From: Pedobacter frigidisoli
GTDB lineage: Bacteria > Bacteroidota > Bacteroidia > Sphingobacteriales > Sphingobacteriaceae
Assembly (NCBI RefSeq): GCF_004331675.1
Contig: NZ_SJSN01000001.1
Coordinates: forward strand, 372,001 to 436,000
DNA: 64,000 nt
Direction: 5' to 3'
Notes under the pieces: generated by a model
Seen by the model: the letters and a program-made list of their open reading frames with translations, nothing else
The model's database searches: none
Told to the model about the DNA's origin: nothing
Shown here: positions 27,836 to 37,062 of the stretch, in pieces
Layout: each line of letters starts with the position of its first letter
How positions within the stretch are numbered: the first letter of the stretch is position 1
Program-made: the position numbers and the translations under genes

Positions 27836-28801
27836 TTAATCTTTGTTTTTGAGTGTTTTGAGTACACTAAGCACCCAACCTCTTCCCCATTCATCTATCT
27901 GTTCTTCTGTCCATAGGAATGGATAAAAGATTCTTTTCTGAAAACGTGGAGGCAAATATTTCTGCCAATTGGTACCACCGGTTGCAGCAACATCAATTGG
28001 GTCTTTTTCTAAATAACGAACTGCCGATTTGTAATGCGACAATGGCCATTCTACATTCACATACAAATCCAGCTTACGTAGTTCTTCTGAAAGCGCAGTT
28101 ACATCTGCACCTGTGGCTTGCAGTTGATGGTAAAGTGCCGAAAAATTCGTTAATGATCGATCTTTTGCGAGGTGTAAAAATTGAGCCGCGTATTTCTTAA
28201 TGAATTGTTTTAAGGTTAGTGTTTGCTTTCCAGATGATAATTCTGTTGCGCCAAATTTCCAATAAATATGTTCAAATTGTTCCTCAATTGATGCATTACT
28301 TAATTCTTCACGTTTTGATTTATCGATCAACCGAATAAAGTCTGTTGCGCAAATTTCGATCATTCTATATTGCCCAGATTGAAAACCACTTGCCGGCAAA
28401 AGCGACATACGGAATTTCAAAAACTGTTCTTTCTCCATACCATCAACCATGACCTCAAAAGACGTTGTTAGGGCATTGAAATAAGCATTGATTCTTTTTA
28501 CTCGAGCTGTAAAAAAATCGACAGTTAAATTCTCATGCTCGGCAATTTGTCTACACTCATGTAAGGCGAGTTTAAAATAAAGCTCTGTAATTTGATGATA
28601 CATGATGAAGATTTCCTCATCGGGAATAGGCGTTTTAGGGCTTTGTAAACTCAATAAAGTGTCTAAATGAATATAATCCCAATAGGTAAGAAAATCTGCA
28701 TATAATAATCCATCAAGATATGAAGCCATATCTTGACCCATTGCTGTATATTTTTCTTGTAATTGGTTTAGTTTGTCTTTTATCTCTGGTGTAAAATCCA
28801 T
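27836..28801 (-). CDS. Tryptophan 2,3-dioxygenase family protein
   Basis: 321 residues, all-helical heme dioxygenase family, would open the indole ring of tryptophan. The distal His lies in YHQITELYFKLAL (about 69-81, compare HQAYELWFK), the substrate-carboxylate Arg in GFQSGQYRMIEI near 130, and the proximal heme His in WPLSHYKSAVRYLEKD near 252. The substrate loop GGTNW replaces the TGGSSG loop of classical enzymes, and the family in Bacteroidota is a divergent branch, so activity on tryptophan is not certain. Monocistronic or co-transcribed with ilvE. There is no kynurenine-pathway neighbour in the window. Confidence 0.85.
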   Translation of the reverse strand: MDFTPEIKDKLNQLQEKYTAMGQDMASYLDGLLYADFLTYWDYIHLDTLLSLQSPKTPIPDEEIFIMYHQITELYFKLALHECRQIAEHENLTVDFFTARVKRINAYFNALTTSFEVMVDGMEKEQFLKFRMSLLPASGFQSGQYRMIEICATDFIRLIDKSKREELSNASIEEQFEHIYWKFGATELSSGKQTLTLKQFIKKYAAQFLHLAKDRSLTNFSALYHQLQATGADVTALSEELRKLDLYVNVEWPLSHYKSAVRYLEKDPIDVAATGGTNWQKYLPPRFQKRIFYPFLWTEEQIDEWGRGWVLSVLKTLKNKD

Positions 28802-28943
28802 TATTTGAAGTTAGCTTTACAAAGGTGTTAAAGATTTTGGAACAAATTGCTAAAATTTATACATTTGAACAATGGCGATGGGGTACCGCCAAAACCGCCA
28901 AACAGGCTGATGACTCCTACAATTTTATTTAAATTGAATTCGA

Positions 28944-30233
28944 ATGCCTGTTAAAAAACTAACAGAAGGATTTCTTCTGTCTATCAATCGCTTTATTAAT
29001 TTAGATTTCGGAATAGTACTATTAAGCACTTTAAAGTGGCTTTTAATAGCAATGCTAATCGGTGCAATAGTTGGTTCTGCATCCGCCTTATTTCTAGTAA
29101 CCTTAAATTGGGCAACAAATTTCAGGGAAAGCCACATTTGGATCATTTCACTTTTACCGATTGCAGGATTATTAATTGGTCTAGCTTATCATTATTGGGG
29201 TAAGGATGTGGTTAAAGGAAACAATCTTTTAATTGAGGAATTACAATCACCTAAAAAGGTGATCCCATTAATTATGGCACCATTAATTTTTGCCGGAACG
29301 ATTATTACCCATTTATTTGGAGGTTCGGCAGGAAGAGAAGGAACAGCAGTACAAATTGGAGGTGCTTTTGCCGATCAGTTTACCAAGCTATTTAAGTTAA
29401 AGCCACGCGATAGAAAAATCATTCTCATCTGCGGCATCAGTGCCGGTTTTGCATCTGTTTTCGGAACGCCATTAGCAGGCGCAATTTTTGGTCTTGAGGT
29501 TTTCGTGGTTGGTAGTTTAATGTACACTGCAATTTTGCCCTCGTTTTTAACAGCTATCATCGCCGATTATGCCTGCAGAGCTTGGGGAGTGGGCCACACT
29601 CATTATTCAATTGGTATTGTGCCACAAATGGATGCCATTAATCTACTACTATCGTTGGGTGTTGGAATTATTTTTGGGTTAGTGGCCAGATCTTTCTCCG
29701 CCTTAAACCATGGCCTTTCTAACGTGTTTGGCAAAATTAAATACCCGCCATTAAGACCAGTAATTGGAGGAATAATTTTAATTGCGATTATTTATTTCCT
29801 GGATACCACAAGATATATAGGGTTGGGAATTCCGGTAATTTCTGAATCGTTTACACAACAGGAACCGTATTATACATTTATCATTAAGCTGCTTTTAACT
29901 ACGCTAACTTTAAGCGCAGGTTTTAAGGGTGGAGAAGTAACGCCTTTATTTTTTATTGGTGCAACCCTGGGTAGTTTTTTAAGTATTTTTATCCCATTAC
30001 CTATCGGATTATTGGCTGGAATGGGTTTTGTAGCCGTTTTCTCTGGTGCAGCGAATACACCATTGGCTTGTATTTTTATGGGTGTAGAATTGTTTGGTAT
30101 AGCATCTGGAATGTACATTGCACTTGCTTGCATTGCGGCCTATCTATTTTCCGGACATACCGGAATTTATCGTTCGCAAGCCATTGGTAATCCGAAACAC
30201 TTGTTGCTAAAACGACACCAGTTTTTGAGCTAA
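28944..30233 (+). CDS. ClC-family chloride channel / transporter
   Basis: 429 residues, about ten to twelve membrane helices. The gating-Glu motif reads GGSAGREGTAVQIGG (about 126-140), with E in the GREG block in the Cl-/H+ exchange position, and GEVTPLFFIGATLGSFL near 332 matches the GxFxP loop. The C-terminal FSGAANTPLACIFMGVELFG block near 370 is typical. There is no CBS pair. ClC proteins are either H+/Cl- exchangers or channels; which one cannot be told from sequence. Short ORFs on the opposite strand here are shadows. Confidence 0.92.
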   Translation: MPVKKLTEGFLLSINRFINLDFGIVLLSTLKWLLIAMLIGAIVGSASALFLVTLNWATNFRESHIWIISLLPIAGLLIGLAYHYWGKDVVKGNNLLIEELQSPKKVIPLIMAPLIFAGTIITHLFGGSAGREGTAVQIGGAFADQFTKLFKLKPRDRKIILICGISAGFASVFGTPLAGAIFGLEVFVVGSLMYTAILPSFLTAIIADYACRAWGVGHTHYSIGIVPQMDAINLLLSLGVGIIFGLVARSFSALNHGLSNVFGKIKYPPLRPVIGGIILIAIIYFLDTTRYIGLGIPVISESFTQQEPYYTFIIKLLLTTLTLSAGFKGGEVTPLFFIGATLGSFLSIFIPLPIGLLAGMGFVAVFSGAANTPLACIFMGVELFGIASGMYIALACIAAYLFSGHTGIYRSQAIGNPKHLLLKRHQFLS

Positions 30234-30274
30234 GTCGATTACAAATTGTGTTTTCTACATAAGCAAAACAGAAT

Positions 30275-30317
30275 GAGAAATCCTTGAAAACTATCGATGT
30301 ATGTTCAATGATTTCTC
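30275..30317. terminator. Hairpin between the convergent ClC and SerB-ACT genes
   Basis: GAGAAATC (30275-30282) / GATTTCTC (30310-30317), with inner TGAA / TTCA pairing, followed by a GGCCGAAATGACG block found in dispersed Bacteroidota repeats. No strong T tail. Confidence 0.5.
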
Positions 30318-30358
30318 CACTTTGGCCGAAATGACGATAAATAAATGTTTTGCAACCC

Positions 30359-31660
30359 TTAATACAAAACCCTAAACTTTATGGTGTGTTCTATCTTTTT
30401 TAATGATTTAAAAAGTTGCTTATCATATTGTGTATTAATATCTGTAATGGCATAACCAATCTCTTGGTTAGTCATTAAAAACTGACTCACAATATTGATA
30501 TCGTGCTTTGCAAAAACGGTATTAATTTTCGCCATAATTCCTGGAACATTTTTGTGAATATGAATCAAACGATGTGATTTATCGATTTTGGGCAACTGCA
30601 AATTCGGAAAGTTACTGCTTAAATAAGTTGCGCCACTATTCATAAATTCTGCCACACGCTTTGGAATAAAATCTATGTTTCGTGGATTATTTTTTGGATC
30701 ATCGAAAACCACAATCCCTTGTTTTGTACAAAGATCTAAGTCGATTTTGTTTTTTGCGTTACCCAAATAACCAATAGTTTTTAGTTTGGCCGCATTTTTC
30801 AACTGCTCCTTATCCATTTTTTCGCCATCGGCAAAAAGAATCATACCTACATCTTTAACATATTTTTCCTCAAAAGATGTTTTATGCCTGATAGATAATC
30901 CATCATTTTTTAGGATTGCAATACTTAGTGGGTCAACCTCACCAATTACCAAACAAAGAATTCTATTTTTCGGATATGATATTGCTCGAGGAAGATCATT
31001 CACATATAAAAACTCATCAAAGCTTGGTGTAACATGGTCGGCTCTCGACACAATACTTTCACGGGCAATATTTTCGGTAAAGGCAAAAAATTTGTTGATC
31101 ATTCCGCTTTCACGCAGCTGAAAATCAGAATAACCATCGCCTATGCCAAATAATTCTCCTTCTAATTTTAAGTGTTGAAGCAATTTTACTTTTCCACCTT
31201 CCTCACTTAATGGATTAGCATGATCGTAATCTATTATTTTTCCATCACCTGTAGTTACAAAAGTATTGGCGTAAATATTTTCTTTTTTTATGTGGTATTG
31301 ACTTACAACTGGTGTGATAAATTCTTTAAATCCACCGGAAACGATAAGCACCTCATCTGCATGTTTTTTAAAAAATTCTGCATTACGAGAAAATGAAGTA
31401 GACACTTTTTTCTTTAAATGTTTAATCAAAAGTTTCAAGTGATCTTCGTTTGCTTCGAGTAATTTAACCCGTTGCGCAAGGCTTTCGGAAAAGGATAATT
31501 TTCCTTCCATCGCAAAATTGGTATAATCCTCAATTTTTTGAAAGATAGATTCTTTATCAGGATGATTTTTTAGAGAGATTCGAGCAAGTTCATCAAGCGC
31601 TTCTACTTGAGTAAATGTGCTATCAAAATCAATGATGTAATACGCTTTTTGTTTGGGCAT
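30359..31660 (-). CDS. SerB-like HAD phosphatase fused to a SerA remnant and ACT domain
   Basis: 433 residues. N-terminal HAD phosphatase: DFDSTFTQVEALDEL (Asp11 and Asp13), SGGFKEFI, and GIGDGYSDFQL near 172, as in phosphoserine phosphatase. Then comes part of the 3-phosphoglycerate dehydrogenase substrate domain (LKTIGYLGNAKNKIDLD, GIVVFDDPKNNPRNID, about 290-330), followed directly by the SerA C-terminal linker (FMNSGATYLSSNFPNLQLP) and an ACT domain with HIHKNVPGIMAKIN (about 362-433). The whole NAD-binding domain (about 190 residues in E. coli SerA) is missing with the frame intact. Serine may still be sensed by the ACT domain. Starts inside the stop of the epimerase gene (1-bp overlap). 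Confidence 0.88.
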   Translation of the reverse strand: MPKQKAYYIIDFDSTFTQVEALDELARISLKNHPDKESIFQKIEDYTNFAMEGKLSFSESLAQRVKLLEANEDHLKLLIKHLKKKVSTSFSRNAEFFKKHADEVLIVSGGFKEFITPVVSQYHIKKENIYANTFVTTGDGKIIDYDHANPLSEEGGKVKLLQHLKLEGELFGIGDGYSDFQLRESGMINKFFAFTENIARESIVSRADHVTPSFDEFLYVNDLPRAISYPKNRILCLVIGEVDPLSIAILKNDGLSIRHKTSFEEKYVKDVGMILFADGEKMDKEQLKNAAKLKTIGYLGNAKNKIDLDLCTKQGIVVFDDPKNNPRNIDFIPKRVAEFMNSGATYLSSNFPNLQLPKIDKSHRLIHIHKNVPGIMAKINTVFAKHDINIVSQFLMTNQEIGYAITDINTQYDKQLFKSLKKIEHTIKFRVLY

Positions 31661-32622
31661 TATTTTAAATGTTGGGTAATTTCTTCTATACTTTTTGCAA
31701 CTGGTTTAAACTTAATTCCAGTAGCACTTATTACTTTACTATTATCGTAAAAACTTAATGTCACGCTACTTTTGGCCGTATCTTTCGTAATAGAGGGTTG
31801 ATTTCCGGTAAGTAGAGAGGCGAACTTTAAAGCCCTCCAAGCTATTCCAAGCATCCATGGTTTGGCCTCTTTCGTGGGTGCCTTAACCTGAAAACCATTG
31901 GCAATTTCACTGAACAAATCCTTATAGTGGTAATCATCAGAAGATATGATATACCTTTCTCCAGAAACTTCGGCATCCATTAACAAAGTCATGGCTTTGG
32001 CAACATCTTCCACGTCAACAAATCCCGATGCACCATCAGTATAAAATGGAAAACCGTCTTTTATTAATTTAAAGATTGCTCCGCTTCCCTCAAAACCTGC
32101 ATTTTTACCAATAATTACTGATGGATTTACGATCACAGCATCCATGCCTTCGGTAATTCCTCGCCATACTTCCATCTCTCCTTCGTATTTAGATAAGCCA
32201 TAAGCATGTGCTTTCGAATCGTATTCCCAAAAGTTTTTCTCGGTAATTTTATTTCCCACTTTTGCAAGGCCTAATGCAGCAACGGAACTTACGTGTAAAA
32301 GCCTGCAGTTATTTTCTAAACAGAGATTTACAAGGTTTGAAGTACCATTGATATTAACATGAAAAAGTTGCTTTTTGTGCTTTGAATTTAAAGATACAAA
32401 TGCAGCGCAATGATAAACTTTTGTTATTCCGTCGAAAGCATCTTCTAATGTTGATGGATCATTAATATCAGCCTCAAACCAGTTAATTAAGTTATTATTT
32501 TCTATTAAGGCTGGTATTTTAGATTGCTCTCGCCTCAACGCCCGAACAGATAAACCCTTATCAGTTAACTGTTTTATTAATTCAGACCCTAAAAATCCCG
32601 TTCCTCCGGTTACCAGTATCAT
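31660..32622 (-). CDS. NAD-dependent epimerase/dehydratase family protein
   Basis: 320-residue extended SDR. Rossmann motif VTGGTGFLGSELIKQL (about 4-19), catalytic YGLSKYEGEM (YxxxK near 138-147), and a substrate region starting NPSVIIGKNAGFEGSG. It resembles dihydroflavonol-reductase-like or 3-beta-HSD-like SDRs rather than sugar epimerases. It lies upstream of and overlapping the SerB-ACT gene by one base, so they are co-translated. Substrate unknown. Confidence 0.9.
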   Translation of the reverse strand: MILVTGGTGFLGSELIKQLTDKGLSVRALRREQSKIPALIENNNLINWFEADINDPSTLEDAFDGITKVYHCAAFVSLNSKHKKQLFHVNINGTSNLVNLCLENNCRLLHVSSVAALGLAKVGNKITEKNFWEYDSKAHAYGLSKYEGEMEVWRGITEGMDAVIVNPSVIIGKNAGFEGSGAIFKLIKDGFPFYTDGASGFVDVEDVAKAMTLLMDAEVSGERYIISSDDYHYKDLFSEIANGFQVKAPTKEAKPWMLGIAWRALKFASLLTGNQPSITKDTAKSSVTLSFYDNSKVISATGIKFKPVAKSIEEITQHLK

Positions 32623-32693
32623 TTTATTTTTTTCGAGCTATATGTGGAAATACGCATTCAAAAATAGATATTTGAGCCGAGAGTTTTAAATAT

Positions 32694-33875
32694 ATGTCAT
32701 TAACGGATTTCTTTTCCCCAATCAACCCTGATAGTTTTACACCTAAGCAAGGATTTTTTACAAGTCAGCTGGGATTGAAAGCACAAATTTACACTGAATC
32801 TTTTCCCGATTTTGAAGATACTACCTACGATTTGGCCATTATCGGTGTGCTCGATGGAAGAGGCGCCGTTAACAATGAAGGCTGTGCTTTAGCTCCCGAT
32901 TATTTTAGGGAGAAATTCTACAAACTTAATGAGGGATCTTTTACCAGTAGAATTGTAGATTTAGGGAACATTAAACATGGCGCAACCGTTGCTGATACCT
33001 ACATCGCAATTAAAATGGTTGTTTCGGCGCTCATTAAAAAAAATATTATTCCAATTATTATTGGCGGCGGACAAGATTTAACCTACGCCCAATATTTAGG
33101 TTACGAAGATTTAGAGCAAAAGGTAGATTTGGTTGTAATCGATAATCAGTTTGATATTGGCGATGACGATGATGGGGGAATTGCCACAAGATCCGACTGT
33201 TACTTAAACAAAATCTTTTTGCATCAACCCAATTACCTTTTCAACTTTAGCAATATTGGTTATCAAACTTACTTTGTAAATCAAGAGAGTTTAAGTGTGA
33301 TGGATAAACTCTATTTTGATATCCACCGGTTAGGTGAGTTTGCTCAAGATATCACCTTAACCGAGCCAATTATCCGCAATGCGAACATGATTAGCTTCGA
33401 CTTAGGCGCCATCCGTTCGGCTGATGCCGCAGCAAATGCGAATACTACACCAAATGGTTTCGATGGCGAAGAAGCTTGCAGAATTGCCCGTTACGCAGGC
33501 ATGAACGATAAATTAACTTCGATTGGCTTTTACGAATTTAATCCAGCATACGATAACAACGGACAAACCGCCTTTTTACTTGCTCAAATGGTTTGGTATT
33601 TTGTTGAGGGATTTTATGCCCGCAAGAAAGATTTCCCACTTACACCGAAATCGCAGTTTATGATTTACAGAACGAGCTTAAAAGATGGTTCTGGAGAAAT
33701 GATGTTTGTGAAAAGCAAAAAATCAGATCGATGGTGGATGCAGGTTCCTTATCCATCTGGTCAATCGAAAAACGAACGCTACCACTTGGTTCCATGCCGT
33801 TACGATGATTACCAAACTGCAGTTAATGGCGAAATGCCCGATCTCTGGTGGCGTACCTATCAAAAGCTATCATAA
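32694..33875 (+). CDS. Arginase/formimidoylglutamase-fold protein with substituted metal ligands
   Basis: 393 residues of the ureohydrolase fold. The three metal-binding signatures are recognisable but altered: GGGQD at 124-128 (normally GGGHD), DNQFD at 150-154 (normally DAHxD) and SFDLG at 234-238 (normally SxDxD). Both Mn-ligand histidines are Gln, and the second Asp of the last motif is Gly. Classical dimanganese hydrolysis is therefore unlikely. The Trp-rich C-terminal tail (DRWWMQVPYPSG, LVPCRYDDY, DLWWRTYQKLS) is not seen in usual arginases. Divergent from the epimerase gene, monocistronic. The usual formimidoylglutamase annotation of such proteins should be treated with caution. Confidence 0.85.
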   Translation: MSLTDFFSPINPDSFTPKQGFFTSQLGLKAQIYTESFPDFEDTTYDLAIIGVLDGRGAVNNEGCALAPDYFREKFYKLNEGSFTSRIVDLGNIKHGATVADTYIAIKMVVSALIKKNIIPIIIGGGQDLTYAQYLGYEDLEQKVDLVVIDNQFDIGDDDDGGIATRSDCYLNKIFLHQPNYLFNFSNIGYQTYFVNQESLSVMDKLYFDIHRLGEFAQDITLTEPIIRNANMISFDLGAIRSADAAANANTTPNGFDGEEACRIARYAGMNDKLTSIGFYEFNPAYDNNGQTAFLLAQMVWYFVEGFYARKKDFPLTPKSQFMIYRTSLKDGSGEMMFVKSKKSDRWWMQVPYPSGQSKNERYHLVPCRYDDYQTAVNGEMPDLWWRTYQKLS

Positions 33876-33913
33876 TTTTACACAGCTATTTACGTTTTAG
33901 GCGTACATATATT

Positions 33914-33921
33914 TATCTTTG
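33914..33921 (+). promoter_or_regulatory. Possible -7 element of the TlpA-like gene
   Basis: TATCTTTG matches TAnnTTTG, 22 bp before the start codon; no clear TTG at -33. Confidence 0.4.
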
Positions 33922-33942
33922 ATCAACGATTAAATTAACCCT

Positions 33943-35097
33943 ATGAAAAAAATATTATTATCTGCCCTGGCACTTTTGCCACTGGCAGCATTGGCACAAA
34001 AGCCATTTACCTTAAGTGGTGATGTAAAAGGCCTAAAAACTGGCGATAAGGTTTACCTCATTTATCAAGGTGAAGGACAAAACATTACAGACTCTACAAC
34101 AGTAACAAATGGCGTCTTTAATTTTAAAGGTACATTGGTTAATCCTGCTCAGGGAAGTATTTATTTGAATAAAAATCCTTTTGTTAATCGTCCAGCGCAA
34201 GGCGAAAAGTTAGATGGTTTATCTCTTTATGTTGAGCCAGGAAGTTTAAAATTAGCTGCCGCAGATTCTTTAAAAAATGCTACAATATCAGGTTCTGTTG
34301 TTAATGATGATGCAAAAAAATTAAAGGCATTAACTAAATCAGTTAATGATCAGCTTATGGCGATTAACACAGAGTACAGCGCCTTTACTGCAGAGCAAAA
34401 GCAGAATCAAGAAACAATGAGCGCCTTGAGAGCTCGCTATGAAAAAGCATCAGAAGGAATGACGCCTCTTTTATTACAATTTGCTAACGAAAATCCAAAA
34501 TCATATATCAGCTTAAGTGCCATCGGACAATTGGCTGGCGATCCTGATCAAGCTGTTGCTGCAGAAAAGGCATTTACTGCTTTATCTCCAGAATTGAAAG
34601 CAACAACAACAGGTAAGCAACTTACACAAATGTTCGATGCAGGTAGAAAGACAGCTATTGGCGTAATGGCAATGGATTTTACACAGACAGATACTTTAGG
34701 AAAACCAGTTAAATTATCAGATTTTAAAGGAAAATATGTATTGGTTGATTTCTGGGCATCATGGTGTGGACCATGCCGTCAAGAAAATCCAAATGTGGTT
34801 GTAGCTTACAACAAATTTAAGGATAAAGGTTTTACTGTATTAGGCGTTTCATTAGATGGCGGAACTACAAAAACAACTAAAGCAGGATGGTTGAAAGCCA
34901 TTGATGCTGATAAATTAACCTGGACACATGTTTCTGACTTAAATGGATGGAGCAATGAAGTAGCTAAAATGTACGGCATCAGATCTATTCCTGCAAATTT
35001 CTTGGTTGATCCAACAGGAAAGATTATTGCAAAAGGATTAAGAGAACAGGCTTTACAAGATAAACTACAAGAGTTATTGGGAGGTAAGTCGAAGTAA
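33943..35097 (+). CDS. DUF4369 / TlpA-type thiol-disulfide reductase
   Basis: 384 residues with a Sec signal (1-19, ending LAALA). The N-terminal DUF4369 domain (about 21-125) is a beta-rich Bacteroidota module, then a helical linker (about 135-235), then a thioredoxin-fold AhpC/TSA domain with the CXXC motif VDFWASWCGPCRQENPN near 268-284 and cis-Pro RSIPANFLVDPTG near 348. It works in the periplasm as a disulfide reductase, perhaps in cytochrome or stress pathways. Followed by a strong terminator. Confidence 0.92.
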   Translation: MKKILLSALALLPLAALAQKPFTLSGDVKGLKTGDKVYLIYQGEGQNITDSTTVTNGVFNFKGTLVNPAQGSIYLNKNPFVNRPAQGEKLDGLSLYVEPGSLKLAAADSLKNATISGSVVNDDAKKLKALTKSVNDQLMAINTEYSAFTAEQKQNQETMSALRARYEKASEGMTPLLLQFANENPKSYISLSAIGQLAGDPDQAVAAEKAFTALSPELKATTTGKQLTQMFDAGRKTAIGVMAMDFTQTDTLGKPVKLSDFKGKYVLVDFWASWCGPCRQENPNVVVAYNKFKDKGFTVLGVSLDGGTTKTTKAGWLKAIDADKLTWTHVSDLNGWSNEVAKMYGIRSIPANFLVDPTGKIIAKGLREQALQDKLQELLGGKSK

Positions 35098-35116
35098 GAA
35101 TTCTTCGGAAAAAGAG

Positions 35117-35163
35117 AAGCCGCAATTCGCAGATATGATAATCTGCAAATTGCGGCTTTTTTG
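35117..35163 (+). terminator. Terminator after the TlpA-like gene
   Basis: Long stem AAGCCGCAATTCGCAGAT / ATCTGCAAATTGCGGCTT with one mismatch, 6-nt loop and a run of T. The stem resembles the GCCGCAGATTCGCAGATTA dispersed hairpins at 62501 and 63850. Confidence 0.9.
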
Positions 35164-35504
35164 TTTTCTTACATTTTATGGACTATAGAAAAACTTTGAA
35201 CTGGATCCGAGCTAGAGATTAATAACTTGGGTTAGATTAATAAGATGCTTTCTTATAAATTATTTGACAGTTTGTTTGAACGGTCGTCACCCTGAATTCA
35301 TTTCAGGGTCTTAATTGCAGGGCGGCTTAGCATGAAAGATGCTGATAAATTTACTTCTTAGCTTTTCGCTTCGCTTCAGGTCAGCATGACGAAATGACGA
35401 GCCAATTCATCCTAAAAATATTTTCACTTTTAAATATTAATCGAACTACAGATTAATAAATTTAATTGAATAGAAATCTGCGAATCTGGGCCTATATTAT
35501 TGGA
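35164..35504. repeat. Spacer with a composite dispersed repeat, no gene
   Basis: Convergent gap of about 340 bp. 35281-35400 holds ACCCTGAA (35289-35296) / TTCAGGGT (35302-35309), then an AGCATGAAAGATGCT hairpin and a terminal TCAGCATGACGAAATGACG. It is a longer copy of the repeat at 26499-26556. The rest is AT-rich and shows nothing further. Confidence 0.7.
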
Positions 35505-36776
35505 TTAAATTAAATCGAACCCAATATCTTCCCTGAAATATTTGCCATCAAAGTAAATTCTTCCTGCATCGGCGGTTGCGCATTGTAATGCGGTAAACAA
35601 ATCTTTTTGCAAACTTGTAATGGCAATTACTCGTCCACCGTTGGTTTTAACTACATCATTATCTAAAAGTGTTCCTGCATGGAAAGCATTAGAGTGGCGC
35701 AAATTTTCTATGCCTGTAATGGCTTTTCCTTTTAAATATTCTCCCGGATAACCACCCGCAACAATCATCACGGTAGCGGCCGTTTCTTCGGAAATGACCA
35801 AATTAACTTGATTGAGCTGCTTGTTTGCTGTTGCCATAAACAACTCAACCAAATCATTTTCAATTCGTGGAATTACACTTTCCGTTTCCGGATCGCCCAT
35901 GCGAGCATTGTATTCTATCACAAATGGTTCTTCGCCAACTTTAATTAAGCCGAAAAATATAAAACCTGTATAATCGATATTATCCTTTTTTAAACCATCA
36001 ACCGTAGGTTTAATAATTCTTTCTTCAACTTTTGCTAGAAACTCTGGCGTTGCAAATGGAACTGGAGAAACAGAACCCATTCCGCCCGTATTTAAGCCTG
36101 TATCATTTTGACCTATTCTTTTATAATCTTTTGCCGATGGAAGCGTAACATAGTTTTCTCCATCAGTTAAAATGAAAACAGACAATTCTATTCCACTTAA
36201 AAACTCTTCGATAACCACAGTTGCTCCAGCAGCACCAAATTTGCCACCAAGCATTAATTTTAATTCTTCCTGTGCTTCGATAGTTTCGGTACAAATTAAA
36301 ACACCTTTACCCGCGGCCAAACCATCGGCTTTTAAAACTACTGGCAAAGCATGATCTTGCAAATAAACCAATCCATCTTCTAAGGTTTCTGGTGTGAAAG
36401 ATTTAGATGCAGCAGTAGGAATGCCGTGGCGCTCCATAAACTGCTTCGAAAAATCCTTACTTCCTTCTAGAATGGCACCCTCTTTTTTTGGTCCGATAAC
36501 AGGAATATGAGCAATAGCTTGATCGGCTAAGAAAAAATCGTGAATACCATTTACTAAAGGTTCTTCTGGACCAACAACTACCAAATCTATATTTTCGGTG
36601 AGGACAACCTTTTTTATTGAATCGAAGTCGTTTACGTTGATATTAATATTGGTGCCATAAACACCTGTTCCACCGTTTCCTGGCGCAATAATTAATTTAT
36701 CGCAGTGCGAAGATTGGCTCATTTTCCAAGCGAATGCGCTTTCTCTGCCGCCCGAACCTAAAAGTAAGATATTCAT
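35505..36776 (-). CDS. purD: Phosphoribosylamine--glycine ligase
   Basis: GARS, second step of de novo purine synthesis: ligates glycine to phosphoribosylamine with ATP. 423 residues, standard length. N-terminal NILLLGSGGRESAFAWKM, ATP-grasp blocks PVVLKADGLAAGKGV (about 142-156), FVIEYNARMGDPETESVIPR near 282, and the C-terminal THAGTL-like FHAGTLLDND and GGRVIAITS. Monocistronic on the minus strand. Confidence 0.97.
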   Translation of the reverse strand: MNILLLGSGGRESAFAWKMSQSSHCDKLIIAPGNGGTGVYGTNININVNDFDSIKKVVLTENIDLVVVGPEEPLVNGIHDFFLADQAIAHIPVIGPKKEGAILEGSKDFSKQFMERHGIPTAASKSFTPETLEDGLVYLQDHALPVVLKADGLAAGKGVLICTETIEAQEELKLMLGGKFGAAGATVVIEEFLSGIELSVFILTDGENYVTLPSAKDYKRIGQNDTGLNTGGMGSVSPVPFATPEFLAKVEERIIKPTVDGLKKDNIDYTGFIFFGLIKVGEEPFVIEYNARMGDPETESVIPRIENDLVELFMATANKQLNQVNLVISEETAATVMIVAGGYPGEYLKGKAITGIENLRHSNAFHAGTLLDNDVVKTNGGRVIAITSLQKDLFTALQCATADAGRIYFDGKYFREDIGFDLI

Positions 36777-37062
36777 ATCGGCAAAGATAAATAAAAATGG
36801 ATGATGTAACAGGGAAAATGGTTGATGTAATATAGCGAATATGAAAAACCTAGCTCAACTTATAAATTTGTGTAAGATAATATTTTGGGCGTTTTAACAC
36901 CCTGTCCGCTGTATCCCGATGAAGAATCGGGGATGCCGCTTCCATCGTTAACGCTAGCAAATTTTAAAAAAAACTATTAAGAATGCCTTATAACCTCTAT
37001 TTTTCGAATACAGATTAGAAAGTTCAGCACATCATCCATCCTTACATCTCAAACATTTTACA
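36777..37062. repeat. Spacer with nested repeats, no gene
   Basis: ATGGATGATGT (36797-36807) pairs with ACATCATCCAT (37029-37039). Between them lies the second copy of the GCGTTAACGAT / CAGCGG element (36883-36954, reverse orientation), whose hairpin is CCCGAT / ATCGGG (36915-36920 and 36926-36931). It looks as if one repeat was inserted into another. Confidence 0.65.
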
